Source: Pseudomonas sp. PB101 (lineage in GTDB: Bacteria > Pseudomonadota > Gammaproteobacteria > Pseudomonadales > Pseudomonadaceae). Taken from it: DNA of 64,000 bases. Below, in pieces: positions 25,714 to 35,171 of the stretch. The notes under the pieces were generated by a model that saw only the letters and a list, made by a program, of their open reading frames with translations, was not told where the DNA came from and did no database searches. Both the position numbers and the translations under genes were made by a program. Position 1 is the stretch's first letter, and each line of letters opens with the position of its first letter. The DNA is taken from assembly GCF_009764265.1 (NCBI RefSeq), contig NZ_RWIR01000052.1, positions 1 through 64,000 of the forward strand, read 5' to 3'.

Positions 25714-27060
25714 ATGGAATCAGCCACGGAGCACCAAGGCCGCATTCTGCTGGTGGATGATGAGTCCGCCATCCTGCGTACTTTCCGTTACTGCCTCGAA
25801 GACGAAGGCTACAGCGTGGCCACCGCCACCAGCGCCGCGCAGGCAGACGCCCTGTTGCAGCGCCAGGTTTTTGATCTGTGCTTCCTCGATTTACGCCTGG
25901 GTGAAGACAACGGCCTCGATGTACTGGCCCAGATGCGTATCCAGGCGCCTTGGATGCGAGTGGTGATCGTCACTGCGCACTCCGCTGTCGACACGGCGGT
26001 GGATGCGATTCAGGCAGGTGCGGCCGACTATCTGGTCAAACCTTGCAGCCCCGATCAATTGCGGCTGGCGACCGCCAAGCAACTGGAGGTTCGGCAGCTG
26101 TCGGCGCGACTGGAAGCCCTGGAAGGCGAAGTGCGCAAGCCCAAGGATGGCCTGGACTCCCACAGCCCGGCCATGAAAGTGGTGCTCGAAACCGCGCGGC
26201 AGGTTGCCACAACCGATGCCAATATCCTGATACTCGGTGAATCCGGTACCGGCAAGGGCGAACTGTCTCAAGCCATTCACGGCTGGAGCAAACGCGCGAA
26301 AAAATCCTGCGTCACGATCAACTGCCCTTCGCTGACTGCCGAGCTCATGGAAAGCGAACTCTTCGGCCACAGCCGCGGCGCTTTCACCGGTGCCAGCGAA
26401 AGCACCTTGGGCCGAGTCAACCAGGCTGACGGCGGCACACTGTTTCTCGATGAAATCGGCGATTTTCCCCTGACACTGCAGCCGAAGTTGCTGCGTTTCA
26501 TTCAGGACAAGGAATATGAGCGCGTCGGTGATCCGGTGACCCGCCGAGCCGACGTGCGCATCCTTGCGGCCACCAACCTCAACCTCGAGGACATGGTCCG
26601 CGACGGTCGTTTCCGTGAAGACCTGCTCTATCGCCTGAACGTCATTACCTTGCACCTGCCACCGCTACGCGAACGTCGCGAAGATATTCTCAACCTCGCC
26701 GACCGTTTCCTGGCGCGCTTCGTCAAGGAGTACGCCCGTCCCGCGCGGGCCTTCAGCGATGAGGCCCGGGAAGCCCTGCTGAGCTACCGCTGGCCGGGCA
26801 ACATCCGCGAGCTGCGCAACGTGATCGAGCGCGCGAGCATCATCTGTCCGCAGGAGCGAGTCGAGATCAGTCATCTGGGCATGGCCGAAACCCCGGTCAA
26901 CAATGCACCGCGCATTGGTGCGGCACTGAGCCTGGACGAGTTGGAAAAGGCCCACATCGGCGCGGTCCTCGCCACTGCCGACACGCTGGATCAAGCGGCC
27001 AAAACACTGGGCATCGACGCCTCGACGCTGTACCGCAAACGCAAGCAGTACAACTTGTGA
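25714..27060 (+). CDS. algB: NtrC-family response regulator AlgB
   Basis: 448 aa. Receiver domain with acidic pocket D15-D16 and phospho-acceptor D59 (CFLDLRL), K in YLVKPCS. The AAA+ domain has Walker A GESGTGKG, the sigma-54 contact loop GAFTGA, and GGTLFLDEIGDFP. The C-terminal Fis-type helix ends ASTLYRKRKQYNL. In P. aeruginosa AlgB activates alginate genes (algD) and represses virulence, with KinB as partner. kinB follows after 10 bp. Confidence 0.95.
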   Translation: MESATEHQGRILLVDDESAILRTFRYCLEDEGYSVATATSAAQADALLQRQVFDLCFLDLRLGEDNGLDVLAQMRIQAPWMRVVIVTAHSAVDTAVDAIQAGAADYLVKPCSPDQLRLATAKQLEVRQLSARLEALEGEVRKPKDGLDSHSPAMKVVLETARQVATTDANILILGESGTGKGELSQAIHGWSKRAKKSCVTINCPSLTAELMESELFGHSRGAFTGASESTLGRVNQADGGTLFLDEIGDFPLTLQPKLLRFIQDKEYERVGDPVTRRADVRILAATNLNLEDMVRDGRFREDLLYRLNVITLHLPPLRERREDILNLADRFLARFVKEYARPARAFSDEAREALLSYRWPGNIRELRNVIERASIICPQERVEISHLGMAETPVNNAPRIGAALSLDELEKAHIGAVLATADTLDQAAKTLGIDASTLYRKRKQYNL

Positions 27061-27070
27061 GCAATACCCG

Positions 27071-28861
27071 ATGAAACTGGCGATGAAATTGCGGACCCGG
27101 CTTTTCCTGAGCATCTCCGCACTGATCACCGTCGCCTTGCTCGGGCTCCTGCTCGGGCTGGTCAGCGTGATGCAGATGGCCGGCAGCCAGGAAATGCTCA
27201 TCCGCAACAACTTCGTCACGCTGGACCTTGGGCTCAAGCTGCGTCAGACCTTGGGTGATCAGCTGATCATCATGCTCAGCGACAAGCCTGACTCCGCCGC
27301 TTTCGCTGCCTCCAGGCAGCATTACTTCGAACTGCTCGAACAAGGCATCGCCCAGGAACCGGAGGAAACGGGAAGCGAATACGGCTTCAGAAAAGCCAAG
27401 GTCGACTACGAGCGCTTTATCCAGGCTTATGAAACGTCCCCGGACCCGTCGAAGGTGCTCAGCAGTAACGACAACCTGACGGAAAAATTCAACGCGCTAC
27501 GCAATGGCCTGATCACCGAGCACAAGCGCGCACTGGATAACATCAACGATCTCGAGCGCCAGGCCCGGGAGCGGGCCTTGCTGATTGCCGGGTTACTTGG
27601 CCTGGTGGGGCTGGCGGTGCTGATCATCGGCTTCGTGACCGCGCAGGCCATCGCCCGGCGTTTCGGCGAGCCCATCGAGGCCTTGGCCAAGGCGGCGGAC
27701 AACATTGGCCAGGGTAACTTCGATGTCACCCTGCCGATCTCTTCGGCGATGGAACTCAACCAGCTGACGCGGCGCTTCGGGATCATGGCCCAGGCGCTGC
27801 GTGAACATCAGGCCACCAACGTCGATGAGTTGCTGGCCGGTCAGCAGCGGTTGCAGGCCGTGCTCGACAGCATCGACGACGGACTGCTGATGATCGACCG
27901 CCAGGGCCATCTGGAGCACCTTAACCCTGTGGCCCAGCGTCAGTTGGGCTGGGACTCCGATCGCCTGGGTCAAGGCTTGGGCACGGCGCTGGAGCGTCCC
28001 GAACTCGATGAGCAACTGCAACTGGTGCTGCGCGGCGGCATGCTGGAGCGAGCGCCGGAAGACTTGAGCGTCGAAGTCGACGGCGAGTTGCGATTGCTGA
28101 CCTATAGCCTGACCCCGGTCAGCCATACCCAAGGCCATATTCTCGGTGCCGTGATGGTGCTGCATGACGTCACGGAGCAGCGTGCCTTCGAACGGGTACG
28201 CAGCGAATTTGTATTACGCGCCTCCCATGAATTGCGCACACCGGTCACCGGCATGCACATGGCCTTCGGATTGTTCCGCGAGCGCGCGCACTTTGCCCCG
28301 GACTCCCGGGAGGCCGACCTGCTCGATACCGTGAATGAAGAGATGCAGCGGCTGATGCAGTTGATCAATGACCTGCTGAATTTCTCCCGTTACCAGAACG
28401 GCTTGCAGAAACTCAGCCTGGCGCCGTGTGCCATCGAGGCGCTGCTTGAGCAGGCTCGGTTGCGCTTTGCCACATCGGCTGAAGAGAAAGAGATCAACCT
28501 GCTGGTGGAAGTGCAGGGGCCATTGCCGCGATTGCAGGCCGACCAACCACAGCTGGAGCGGGTACTCGATAACTTGCTGGACAATGCCTTGCGTCATACC
28601 GGCTCCGGCGGGCGGATACGCCTGCACGCCCGGCGCCACGGCGACCGGGTCATCATCAGTGTCGAGGACAACGGCGAGGGCATTGCCTACGGTCAGCAGG
28701 GGCGGATCTTCGAGCCATTCGTGCAGGTCGGCCGCAAGAAGGGCGGAGCCGGTCTCGGCCTGGCATTGTGCAAGGAAATCGTGCAATTGCATGGCGGGCG
28801 CATGGGCGTCTATTCGCGGCCGGGGCAGGGTACTCAGTTCTACATGGCGCTGACCGTTTAA
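27071..28861 (+). CDS. kinB: Sensor histidine kinase KinB
   Basis: 596 aa. Two transmembrane helices (residues about 13-35 and 170-195) enclose a periplasmic sensor domain, followed by HAMP, PAS, HisKA and HATPase. The phospho-acceptor is H386 in RASHELRTPVTG. ATP-lid motifs: LDNLLDNALRH (N box), VEDNGEG (G1), GGAGLGLALC (G2). In P. aeruginosa KinB acts mainly as an AlgB phosphatase. Its stop is 7 bp from the convergent EAL gene. Confidence 0.95.
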   Translation: MKLAMKLRTRLFLSISALITVALLGLLLGLVSVMQMAGSQEMLIRNNFVTLDLGLKLRQTLGDQLIIMLSDKPDSAAFAASRQHYFELLEQGIAQEPEETGSEYGFRKAKVDYERFIQAYETSPDPSKVLSSNDNLTEKFNALRNGLITEHKRALDNINDLERQARERALLIAGLLGLVGLAVLIIGFVTAQAIARRFGEPIEALAKAADNIGQGNFDVTLPISSAMELNQLTRRFGIMAQALREHQATNVDELLAGQQRLQAVLDSIDDGLLMIDRQGHLEHLNPVAQRQLGWDSDRLGQGLGTALERPELDEQLQLVLRGGMLERAPEDLSVEVDGELRLLTYSLTPVSHTQGHILGAVMVLHDVTEQRAFERVRSEFVLRASHELRTPVTGMHMAFGLFRERAHFAPDSREADLLDTVNEEMQRLMQLINDLLNFSRYQNGLQKLSLAPCAIEALLEQARLRFATSAEEKEINLLVEVQGPLPRLQADQPQLERVLDNLLDNALRHTGSGGRIRLHARRHGDRVIISVEDNGEGIAYGQQGRIFEPFVQVGRKKGGAGLGLALCKEIVQLHGGRMGVYSRPGQGTQFYMALTV

Positions 28862-28868
28862 ATCGCGG

Positions 28869-30488
28869 TCACGCTTCGTCATCCAGGCGTCGGCCAGCGC
28901 TGGCCAGACGTCGTCCCCGGGTTATCAATTCAATGAACTGAACCGCGCTCAGCGCATGGGCAAACAGCCAGCCCTGGCCGAACTTCACGCCTTCACTGCA
29001 CAGGAACTCGGCCTGGGCCTCATGTTCGATGCCCTCGGCAATCACCTTCAAGTGCAGCGACTGGGCCATGTGAATGATGTGCGGGGCCACACCGCTGCTG
29101 GCGGCGTCATGGCCCAATGCATCAATGAATGCCTTGTCGATTTTCAGGCAATCCACCGGTAGGGTCTGCAAATAGGCGAGGCTGCAATAGCCGGTGCCAA
29201 AGTCATCGATCAGCACCTGGTGCCCGACATCCCGCAGCGATTGCAGGTTTTCCCGGGCCACCACCACATCGACCAGCCCGCGCTCGGTGACCTCAAAGGC
29301 AATTTGCCGCGCAGCGACGCGGTGCAGGGTCAGCAGCCGAGCCATCACCTGGCCGATTCGCGGAACCATCACATCACACGCCGCGAGATTGACCGAGATG
29401 TACAGTTGCGGGTTGGCACGCAGCAACTGGCCGAGTTGCTCGAGCAAGCGTTGCAGGACAAAGTCCGTCATCTGGCGAATCTGCCCGGTGTTCTCGGCCA
29501 TCGGAATGAACAGGTCGGGACTGGTCAGGGTGCCGTCCGGCCTGCGCCAGCGCAGCAGTGCTTCAGCCCCGACACAGTTGCGGCTATCGAGGTCGAAGAT
29601 CGGTTGGTACAGCACCTGCAACTCGCCACGGCGAATCGCGCCGGTCAGTTCGGCGTCCAGCGACTGTCGCTGTTGCACCAGCAGGAACACCAGGAACCCG
29701 ACGCAGATGCCCAGCACCAGGCTGGCCGGCAGCAGCCACCACCAGACTGCCGGGATATGCATGCCGGAACGCGGGCTGATCAACACCAGTTGATACTCCG
29801 GGTTGTCGGTGGGCATGCGATATATCAGGCGTGCCTGGGTTATCTGCAGCGCATCACGGGTTTTCGGCGGCCAGGCCTCGACGGGCGGCCAGATCTGGGA
29901 CGACCCCAGCACCGGAATCGCCCGTGTGCCATGGTCCAGGACTACCAGCAAGCTGCTGCCCGGCGACAAGTCGACCATATCGGTCAAATGCCCACGAGAG
30001 GTCGCGACCCGGAAATTCCCGCGCCCGAGCATCAGCGCGGCGCGGTTTTCATCGGGTTCGGTGGTGGTGTTGAGCCAATAGCTGTAAGTCGGGCCTTTTA
30101 TGTCTGGCGATCGACTCAGCGACAGCCCTTCCTGGCGCGGTCGATTGGAGCAGATTCGCGAGGAGTCCATATAGGCCGCTTCATAGACGAAGCGATAATT
30201 GAACGTAACCTGTTGCAAGGTCGCGATCATTTCCGCATCGCAACCACGCAACGGTTGCGCTTCAAGGTCATCCAGGCTTTCCCGCAGTTGCCCGAAGAGC
30301 TGTTCGAGACGGGCGAGAAAGCGTTCACCCTGAGCATTCATTTCTTCGCTTTCGTTTTGCTCGAGCTGATGAATGGCGACGAACAGGCTGCCGGCCATCA
30401 ATAACGTTGCGCTCAAGACAGCCGACATCACCCCCAGGAACCAGGGGCGATGGAACCAACTACGGAAGGTCTCTCGAGCAGCAGTCAT
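28869..30488 (-). CDS. CSS-motif EAL c-di-GMP phosphodiesterase
   Basis: 539 aa. An N-terminal helix, a periplasmic CSS-type sensor with cysteines in LRGCDAEMIA and SSRICSNRPR, a second helix (WWWLLPASLVLGICVGFLVF), then an EAL domain. Catalytic residues are intact: EALLRW, SVNLAACDV, FEVTERG, IDDFGTGY, LKIDKAFI and VIAEGIEHE. It should degrade c-di-GMP, with activity gated by periplasmic disulphide state (DsbA-linked in this family). Confidence 0.92.
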   Translation of the reverse strand: MTAARETFRSWFHRPWFLGVMSAVLSATLLMAGSLFVAIHQLEQNESEEMNAQGERFLARLEQLFGQLRESLDDLEAQPLRGCDAEMIATLQQVTFNYRFVYEAAYMDSSRICSNRPRQEGLSLSRSPDIKGPTYSYWLNTTTEPDENRAALMLGRGNFRVATSRGHLTDMVDLSPGSSLLVVLDHGTRAIPVLGSSQIWPPVEAWPPKTRDALQITQARLIYRMPTDNPEYQLVLISPRSGMHIPAVWWWLLPASLVLGICVGFLVFLLVQQRQSLDAELTGAIRRGELQVLYQPIFDLDSRNCVGAEALLRWRRPDGTLTSPDLFIPMAENTGQIRQMTDFVLQRLLEQLGQLLRANPQLYISVNLAACDVMVPRIGQVMARLLTLHRVAARQIAFEVTERGLVDVVVARENLQSLRDVGHQVLIDDFGTGYCSLAYLQTLPVDCLKIDKAFIDALGHDAASSGVAPHIIHMAQSLHLKVIAEGIEHEAQAEFLCSEGVKFGQGWLFAHALSAVQFIELITRGRRLASAGRRLDDEA

Positions 30489-30534
30489 TGCGTAATATCC
30501 GAAGGATTACCAATGAGTTATAGCTGCTGATTGG

Positions 30535-30559
30535 AAAAAAGCCCTGACCGTCGGGCGGG
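30535..30559 (-). terminator. Weak terminator downstream of ampDh2
   Basis: On the minus strand GCCCGACGGTCAGGGC then T6 (30556 down to 30535). The stem GCCC/GGGC is extended by GAC/GTC. It is short, so moderate support only. Confidence 0.5.
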
Positions 30560-30564
30560 CGTCA

Positions 30565-31344
30565 TTATTTTGTCTGGTTCAACACCAGAAGCAGGGCCGC
30601 AGTTTGCGCATCCGGAGTGCCATCGAAACGGGTCGGGCGGAAATGCATCTGGAATGCCGCTATCACATGCCGGGTCGCGACATCGAGCTCGCCGGTTTGT
30701 GGCGAGGCATACCCCAGGCGGGCCAATTGCGCCTGAAACCAGCTGACGCTCGGCAACTGTTCGGCGAACAGCATTTGCTGACGCGCCACCGCCTGTTCAT
30801 TCGGCCAGATACCCAGGCCTTCTGCAGCCAGACGTTTCCAGGGGAACAGCGGCCCCGGATCCAGTTTGCGCAACGGGGCAATATCGCTATGGCCAATGAT
30901 ATCGCGAGGCTTGATGCCCTGACGCTTGCTGATGTCCTTGAGCAATACGATCAAGGACTGCACCTGATCTTCGCTGTAGGGGTACCACACGCGCCCGGTT
31001 GGCGTGTCGTCGAAGCCCGGATTGACGATTTCGATACCGATGGAACTGGAATTCAGCCAGGTCCGGCCATTCCATTCGCTCTCCCCGGCGTGCCAGGCGC
31101 GCTGGTTTTCATCCATCAGCTTGTAGATGGTGGCGCCCTTGTCGTCACCGATCAGGTAATGACTGCTGACTTCGCCGCGGGTCAGCAGCTGCAGCGAGCG
31201 TTCCAGCGAGGCGTTGGTGTAATGCACCACTACGAACTGCACACGGCTGTCGTAGTTGGCTGAAGGATGACTGGTGTCAAAACGGGGGCCGCTGGCGCAG
31301 CCTGCCAGCAGAACAAGTGACACGATCAGAGCAAAATATTTCAT
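30565..31344 (-). CDS. ampDh2: N-acetylmuramoyl-L-alanine amidase (AmpDh2-like lipoprotein)
   Basis: 259 aa. Lipobox LLAGC gives an outer-membrane lipoprotein. The amidase_2 domain has zinc ligands in VVVHYTNASLE and GHSDIAPLRKLDPGPLFPW; WHAGESEWNG is conserved. A C-terminal peptidoglycan-binding domain follows (SWFQAQLARLGYASPQTGEL). It cleaves the amide bond between MurNAc and the peptide in the periplasm. The start is chosen at MKYFALIVSL; the frame extends upstream to 31419 but without a signal. Confidence 0.9.
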   Translation of the reverse strand: MKYFALIVSLVLLAGCASGPRFDTSHPSANYDSRVQFVVVHYTNASLERSLQLLTRGEVSSHYLIGDDKGATIYKLMDENQRAWHAGESEWNGRTWLNSSSIGIEIVNPGFDDTPTGRVWYPYSEDQVQSLIVLLKDISKRQGIKPRDIIGHSDIAPLRKLDPGPLFPWKRLAAEGLGIWPNEQAVARQQMLFAEQLPSVSWFQAQLARLGYASPQTGELDVATRHVIAAFQMHFRPTRFDGTPDAQTAALLLVLNQTK

Positions 31345-31436
31345 GGCGAAGGCAGTACACACAAGACAGTAATGCAACAGTGTAACGTAATGCCTGGCGG
31401 GCTGACGGCAATCAAACAAAATGGAACAAATAATGA

Positions 31437-33440
31437 TCAGCCCGGCTCCACGCGGTTGCGTCCTGCATTTTTTGCGCGGTACAACGCCTGATCGGCCCTT
31501 TTCAGCACTTGATCACCGTGCTCACCCGGCCTGAACGCCGACATGCCGATAGAAACGGTGATGGTCACCGGCTCTCCCTTGAAGTGGAACGGACAGGCCT
31601 CGATGGCGGCGCGCAGGCTTTCCAGCAACTTCGCCCCCGCCGACGGCACCGTGGACGGCATTAACAGCACAAACTCTTCGCCGCCAAACCGGGCAATGAA
31701 ATCTGTTCCGCGCAGACGCTTGCGCAGCACGCTGGCAATGATTTTCAGTACTTTGTCACCGGCCAGGTGCCCGTAGTTATCGTTGATGCGCTTGAAGTGA
31801 TCGAGGTCGAGCATGGCCAGCAGCAGCGTGTTGCCATGTTGCTGCCATTGTTTGACTTCATGCTCCAGCCGCTCGCTCCAGGCCGCGCGGTTGGGCAGGC
31901 CGGTCAACGGGTCGACCAATGCCTTTTGCCGCTGCTCTTCAAGGTGCTCGCGGTAACCCTGGGCCTCCTGCTCCATATGGGCGACCCGCTCGGCCAGGCT
32001 GTGCAGGCGCGCAGCGACCTCTTGCTCACGCTCATCGCGTTGTTTCTGGTGCTGGTCCATGGTGCCCAGCAAGCCCTCGAGATGGTTTTCCAGAACGTGC
32101 TTGAGGTCTTCCAGGTCCGCGGCTTCCTGCATGCTGTTTTGCAAGCCATCGACCTGTTCGCGGATCTGCGTGTCCATCTGCCGCGCCGCCGAACGGTTGT
32201 CGGCATGCCCTGCGGTGGCGGCTTGCAGGTTGCTCTGGAACGATTCGAGGCGCTCGTTCAGACGTTGCAGATAGGCTTCGAACTCGTGCTGGCCGCTGTC
32301 GGTAATGGCCAGCATCAACGTGGCGAAGTCGTCGAGGATGGGTAGCAGTTCGTACCAGTTCAGACCGTTTTTCAGCCGATCACGCATGGACTCGGCTTGC
32401 GGGCGGTGACGCTCGGGCAATGTCAGGTCTTCGAGCAGCCCCAGCAGCGTGTCTTCGATGTGTCTGGCCACCGAGCTGTAGGAGGGCTCAGGGGAATCCG
32501 GGAGTGCGTAGAGGATGTCGTGCTCGGAAGGCGGCTGATCGGCGTCGACCACGTCCGCAGCCGGAGTCGCAGGCAAGGGCAGGCTATCGGGTAATGCTTG
32601 CGCGATCAGTTCGTCGGGGTTCGCTTGCGCCTCGGGCGGTGTCGCGATGGTTTGCGGGATCGGGTTCTCAGTCGATTCGACGGCGGCTGCACTGGCGGAT
32701 TGAGGCTGCGCAGCGGGAGGTGCAAAGGCCACCCCTGCCGGAACGGGCTCGGCCACGGTCGGTGCGCAGTCGTCTTCAACTCGTTCGGTAACGGGCGCTT
32801 CGCAGATTTGCGGCTCGATCACCACCGGAGCCGACTCGATAATCGCCGCAGGCCTTTCGACTACCGTGGCGGCCGGAGCAGGAGAGGCAAGCGCTGAGGC
32901 CGCCGTCTCCTCCGCTTCACGACCGCCGAACAAGCGCTGCAGCAAACCCGGGCGACCGGCTTCCGTCGGGGTTTCCAGCTGGCTCAGGGCCTTGCCTTGC
33001 AAACCACTGAGCTCGCTGAGCAACAAGGGTATCTCGCGTGCCTGACTGACCCGCGCATCCAGCTGTTTGGCGAAGTTCTTGAGTGGTCGGCTCACATCGC
33101 GGGGCAACGGCAATGTTTGCAGTTGAGTGACCAGCGCAGTCAGGGCGGCACTGGTCTGGTTGATCCGGGTTTCCCGACGCTGCTCGGAGTCGAGCACGGC
33201 TTTTTCCAGACGTGGAATCAGCGCGGCCAGGCCGGCGTCCATGTCGTCGGTACGCACGACCTCGCGCATTTCCTTCATGCATTGGTCTACGGCGCGGTCA
33301 GTGCCTTCGGCCGCCAGGGTGCTGCGCACCAGTCCACGACGCAGCAAGTCGAGCCGCGCGTCCCAGCGTCGTTCGAGCTTTTCCTGTTGTTCAATGCTTT
33401 TGAGGTATTTCTCTTTCCAGCGCTGTGTTTCGTCGCTCAT
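31437..33440 (-). CDS. GGDEF diguanylate cyclase
   Basis: 667 aa, cytosolic. The N-terminal half is helical, with a long Ala/Pro-rich linker (about 190-320), then a coiled coil, and a C-terminal GGDEF domain: RFGGEEFVLLMP active site and RGTD five residues before it, the inhibitory I-site. It should make c-di-GMP under feedback control. Equivalent, by place, to P. aeruginosa PA5487 (DgcH). The start overlaps the stop of the upstream endonuclease-family gene (ATGA). Confidence 0.92.
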   Translation of the reverse strand: MSDETQRWKEKYLKSIEQQEKLERRWDARLDLLRRGLVRSTLAAEGTDRAVDQCMKEMREVVRTDDMDAGLAALIPRLEKAVLDSEQRRETRINQTSAALTALVTQLQTLPLPRDVSRPLKNFAKQLDARVSQAREIPLLLSELSGLQGKALSQLETPTEAGRPGLLQRLFGGREAEETAASALASPAPAATVVERPAAIIESAPVVIEPQICEAPVTERVEDDCAPTVAEPVPAGVAFAPPAAQPQSASAAAVESTENPIPQTIATPPEAQANPDELIAQALPDSLPLPATPAADVVDADQPPSEHDILYALPDSPEPSYSSVARHIEDTLLGLLEDLTLPERHRPQAESMRDRLKNGLNWYELLPILDDFATLMLAITDSGQHEFEAYLQRLNERLESFQSNLQAATAGHADNRSAARQMDTQIREQVDGLQNSMQEAADLEDLKHVLENHLEGLLGTMDQHQKQRDEREQEVAARLHSLAERVAHMEQEAQGYREHLEEQRQKALVDPLTGLPNRAAWSERLEHEVKQWQQHGNTLLLAMLDLDHFKRINDNYGHLAGDKVLKIIASVLRKRLRGTDFIARFGGEEFVLLMPSTVPSAGAKLLESLRAAIEACPFHFKGEPVTITVSIGMSAFRPGEHGDQVLKRADQALYRAKNAGRNRVEPG

Positions 33441-34315
33441 TCATGGGATCCGCGAGGGGCAGGACTCAACGCGGGCAATGCATCGGCCGTGAGCGAACCC
33501 GGCAGACGAATCTCTACCGCGACCGGCAGGTGATCGGAAATGGGCTGTGCCAGCACCTCGACCTTTTCCAGGGTCAGGCTCGGGCTCAGGAGGATATGGT
33601 CCAGGCAGCGCTGTGGGCGCCAGCTGGGAAACGTTGCTTCCAGTTGCGGCGCAAGCAGGCCGAGGTCACGCAACGGGGAGTGCAGCAGCAGGTCACTGGC
33701 ATGGGTGTTCATGTCGCCCATCAGGACCTGGTGTTTGTAATCGCCAATCAAATCGCGGATGTAAGCCAGTTGCAGGCTGCGCGCCCGAGCGCCCAGCGCC
33801 AGGTGCATCATGACCACCACCAGCGCTTCCGGGCCTTCGCCGAACCGTACCAGAATGGCTCCGCGGCCCTTTGGCCCCGGCAACGGATGATCTTCAATCG
33901 CCCATGGGCGCAAACGGCTGAGCACGCCATTGCTGTGCTGGGCCAGACGACCAAGATTGCGGTTGAGTTGTTGATACCAGTAGGGAAAGGCCCCGAGGTG
34001 GGCCAGATGCTCAACCTGATTGACGTAGCCTGATCGCAGGCTGCCGCCATCGGCTTCCTGCAAGGCGACCAGATCGAAGTCGCCGAGCAGACTGCCGATT
34101 TTCTGCAGGTTGTCGGCACGCCCGGTGTGTGGCAGCAGATGCTGCCAGCCACGGGTCAGGTAATGCCGGTAGCGCTCGGTACTGATGCCGACCTGGATAT
34201 TGAAGCTGAGCAAGCGCAAACGACTGTCTGCGGGCAGGCCCGTGGACTCCAGATGATGCTCGTTGACCCGCGGATCATGCAGGCCAACAATGCGTTCAGT
34301 ACCCCATCGGCGCAT
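33437..34315 (-). CDS. Endonuclease/exonuclease/phosphatase family protein
   Basis: 292 aa with the EEP fold: LRLLSFNIQVGI (Asn in the metal site), LVALQEADGGS (metal Glu), GDMNTHASD (catalytic Asp/Asn), and DHILLSPS then SDHLPVAVEI (His). It might hydrolyse a nucleic acid or phospholipid; the substrate is unknown. It sits between dsbA (14 bp) and the cyclase, in one minus-strand run. Confidence 0.87.
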   Translation of the reverse strand: MRRWGTERIVGLHDPRVNEHHLESTGLPADSRLRLLSFNIQVGISTERYRHYLTRGWQHLLPHTGRADNLQKIGSLLGDFDLVALQEADGGSLRSGYVNQVEHLAHLGAFPYWYQQLNRNLGRLAQHSNGVLSRLRPWAIEDHPLPGPKGRGAILVRFGEGPEALVVVMMHLALGARARSLQLAYIRDLIGDYKHQVLMGDMNTHASDLLLHSPLRDLGLLAPQLEATFPSWRPQRCLDHILLSPSLTLEKVEVLAQPISDHLPVAVEIRLPGSLTADALPALSPAPRGSHE

Positions 34316-34329
34316 GGCAGTGACTGCCT

Positions 34330-34971
34330 TTAGTTGGCGGCAGCCTTGTTAGCCGCTCGCTCTTTGTCGATCAGTTTGTCGGCCAGTTGCAGGGCCTGTT
34401 CCGCACCGCCGGCGGAGCCTACGTCGAAGCGGTATTTGCCGTTGACGACCATGGTTGGAACGCCAGTGATTTCATACTTCTTGGCCAGCTCACGAGCCTT
34501 GACGATCTGACCCTTGATAGCAAAAGAGTCGAAGGTTGCGAGGAACTTGTCCTTGTCCACGCCCTGGGTAGCGAGGAAGTCGGCCATGTCATTCTTGTCG
34601 ATCAGCTTCTTGTGTTCTTTCTGGATCGCGTTGAACACTGCGGCGTGAACGTTGTGCTCGACGCCCATGGCTTCAAGGGTCAGGAACATCTGGCCGTGAG
34701 CATCCCACGGGCCACCGAACATGGCTGGAATACGTACGAAATTCACGTCTGAAGGGAGTTTCTCGACCCACGGATTGATCACTGGCTCGAAGGCGTAGCA
34801 ATGCGGGCAGCCGTACCAGAACAGCTCTACCACTTCGATCTTGCCAGGCACGGCGACCTGGACCGGATTGGCCAGTTCGACATAAGGTGCGGCGGGGGCT
34901 TCAGCGGCTTGGGCAGTCATGCCGAACAGGCTGGCAGCGGCAAAAACGGCGCTGATGATCAGATTACGCAT
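34330..34971 (-). CDS. dsbA: Thiol:disulphide interchange protein DsbA
   Basis: 213 aa with a signal peptide (cleaved after TAQA). The thioredoxin-fold active site C55-P-H-C58 lies in FWYGCPHCYAFEP, and ITGVPTMVVNGKYRF holds the cis-Pro. Introduces disulphides in periplasmic proteins. Position downstream of cytochrome c4 is the conserved Pseudomonas order. Confidence 0.96.
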   Translation of the reverse strand: MRNLIISAVFAAASLFGMTAQAAEAPAAPYVELANPVQVAVPGKIEVVELFWYGCPHCYAFEPVINPWVEKLPSDVNFVRIPAMFGGPWDAHGQMFLTLEAMGVEHNVHAAVFNAIQKEHKKLIDKNDMADFLATQGVDKDKFLATFDSFAIKGQIVKARELAKKYEITGVPTMVVNGKYRFDVGSAGGAEQALQLADKLIDKERAANKAAAN

Positions 34972-35066
34972 GCTTCACTCCTGGACAAATTTTTTCGCCT
35001 CGCGCGACCTGTTATCAGACAGATCCTGGCGGGCTTGAGTTCTGTAGTGTAACGGCAGCGGCCACA

Positions 35067-35094
35067 AAAAAGGGCGGCCAAGGCCACCCTTTTT
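35067..35094 (-). terminator. Terminator after cytochrome c4
   Basis: aaaaagggcggcc / ggccacccttttt, 12 of 13 pairs, with A/T runs on both sides. It lies between the cytochrome c4 stop and the dsbA start. Confidence 0.85.
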
Positions 35095-35171
35095 ATACTC
35101 GTTGCAACGGATTAATCGAGCGTTAACGTTGCAGGCGATAACCGCCGCGTTCAACGCCCGATCCGCAGGCC

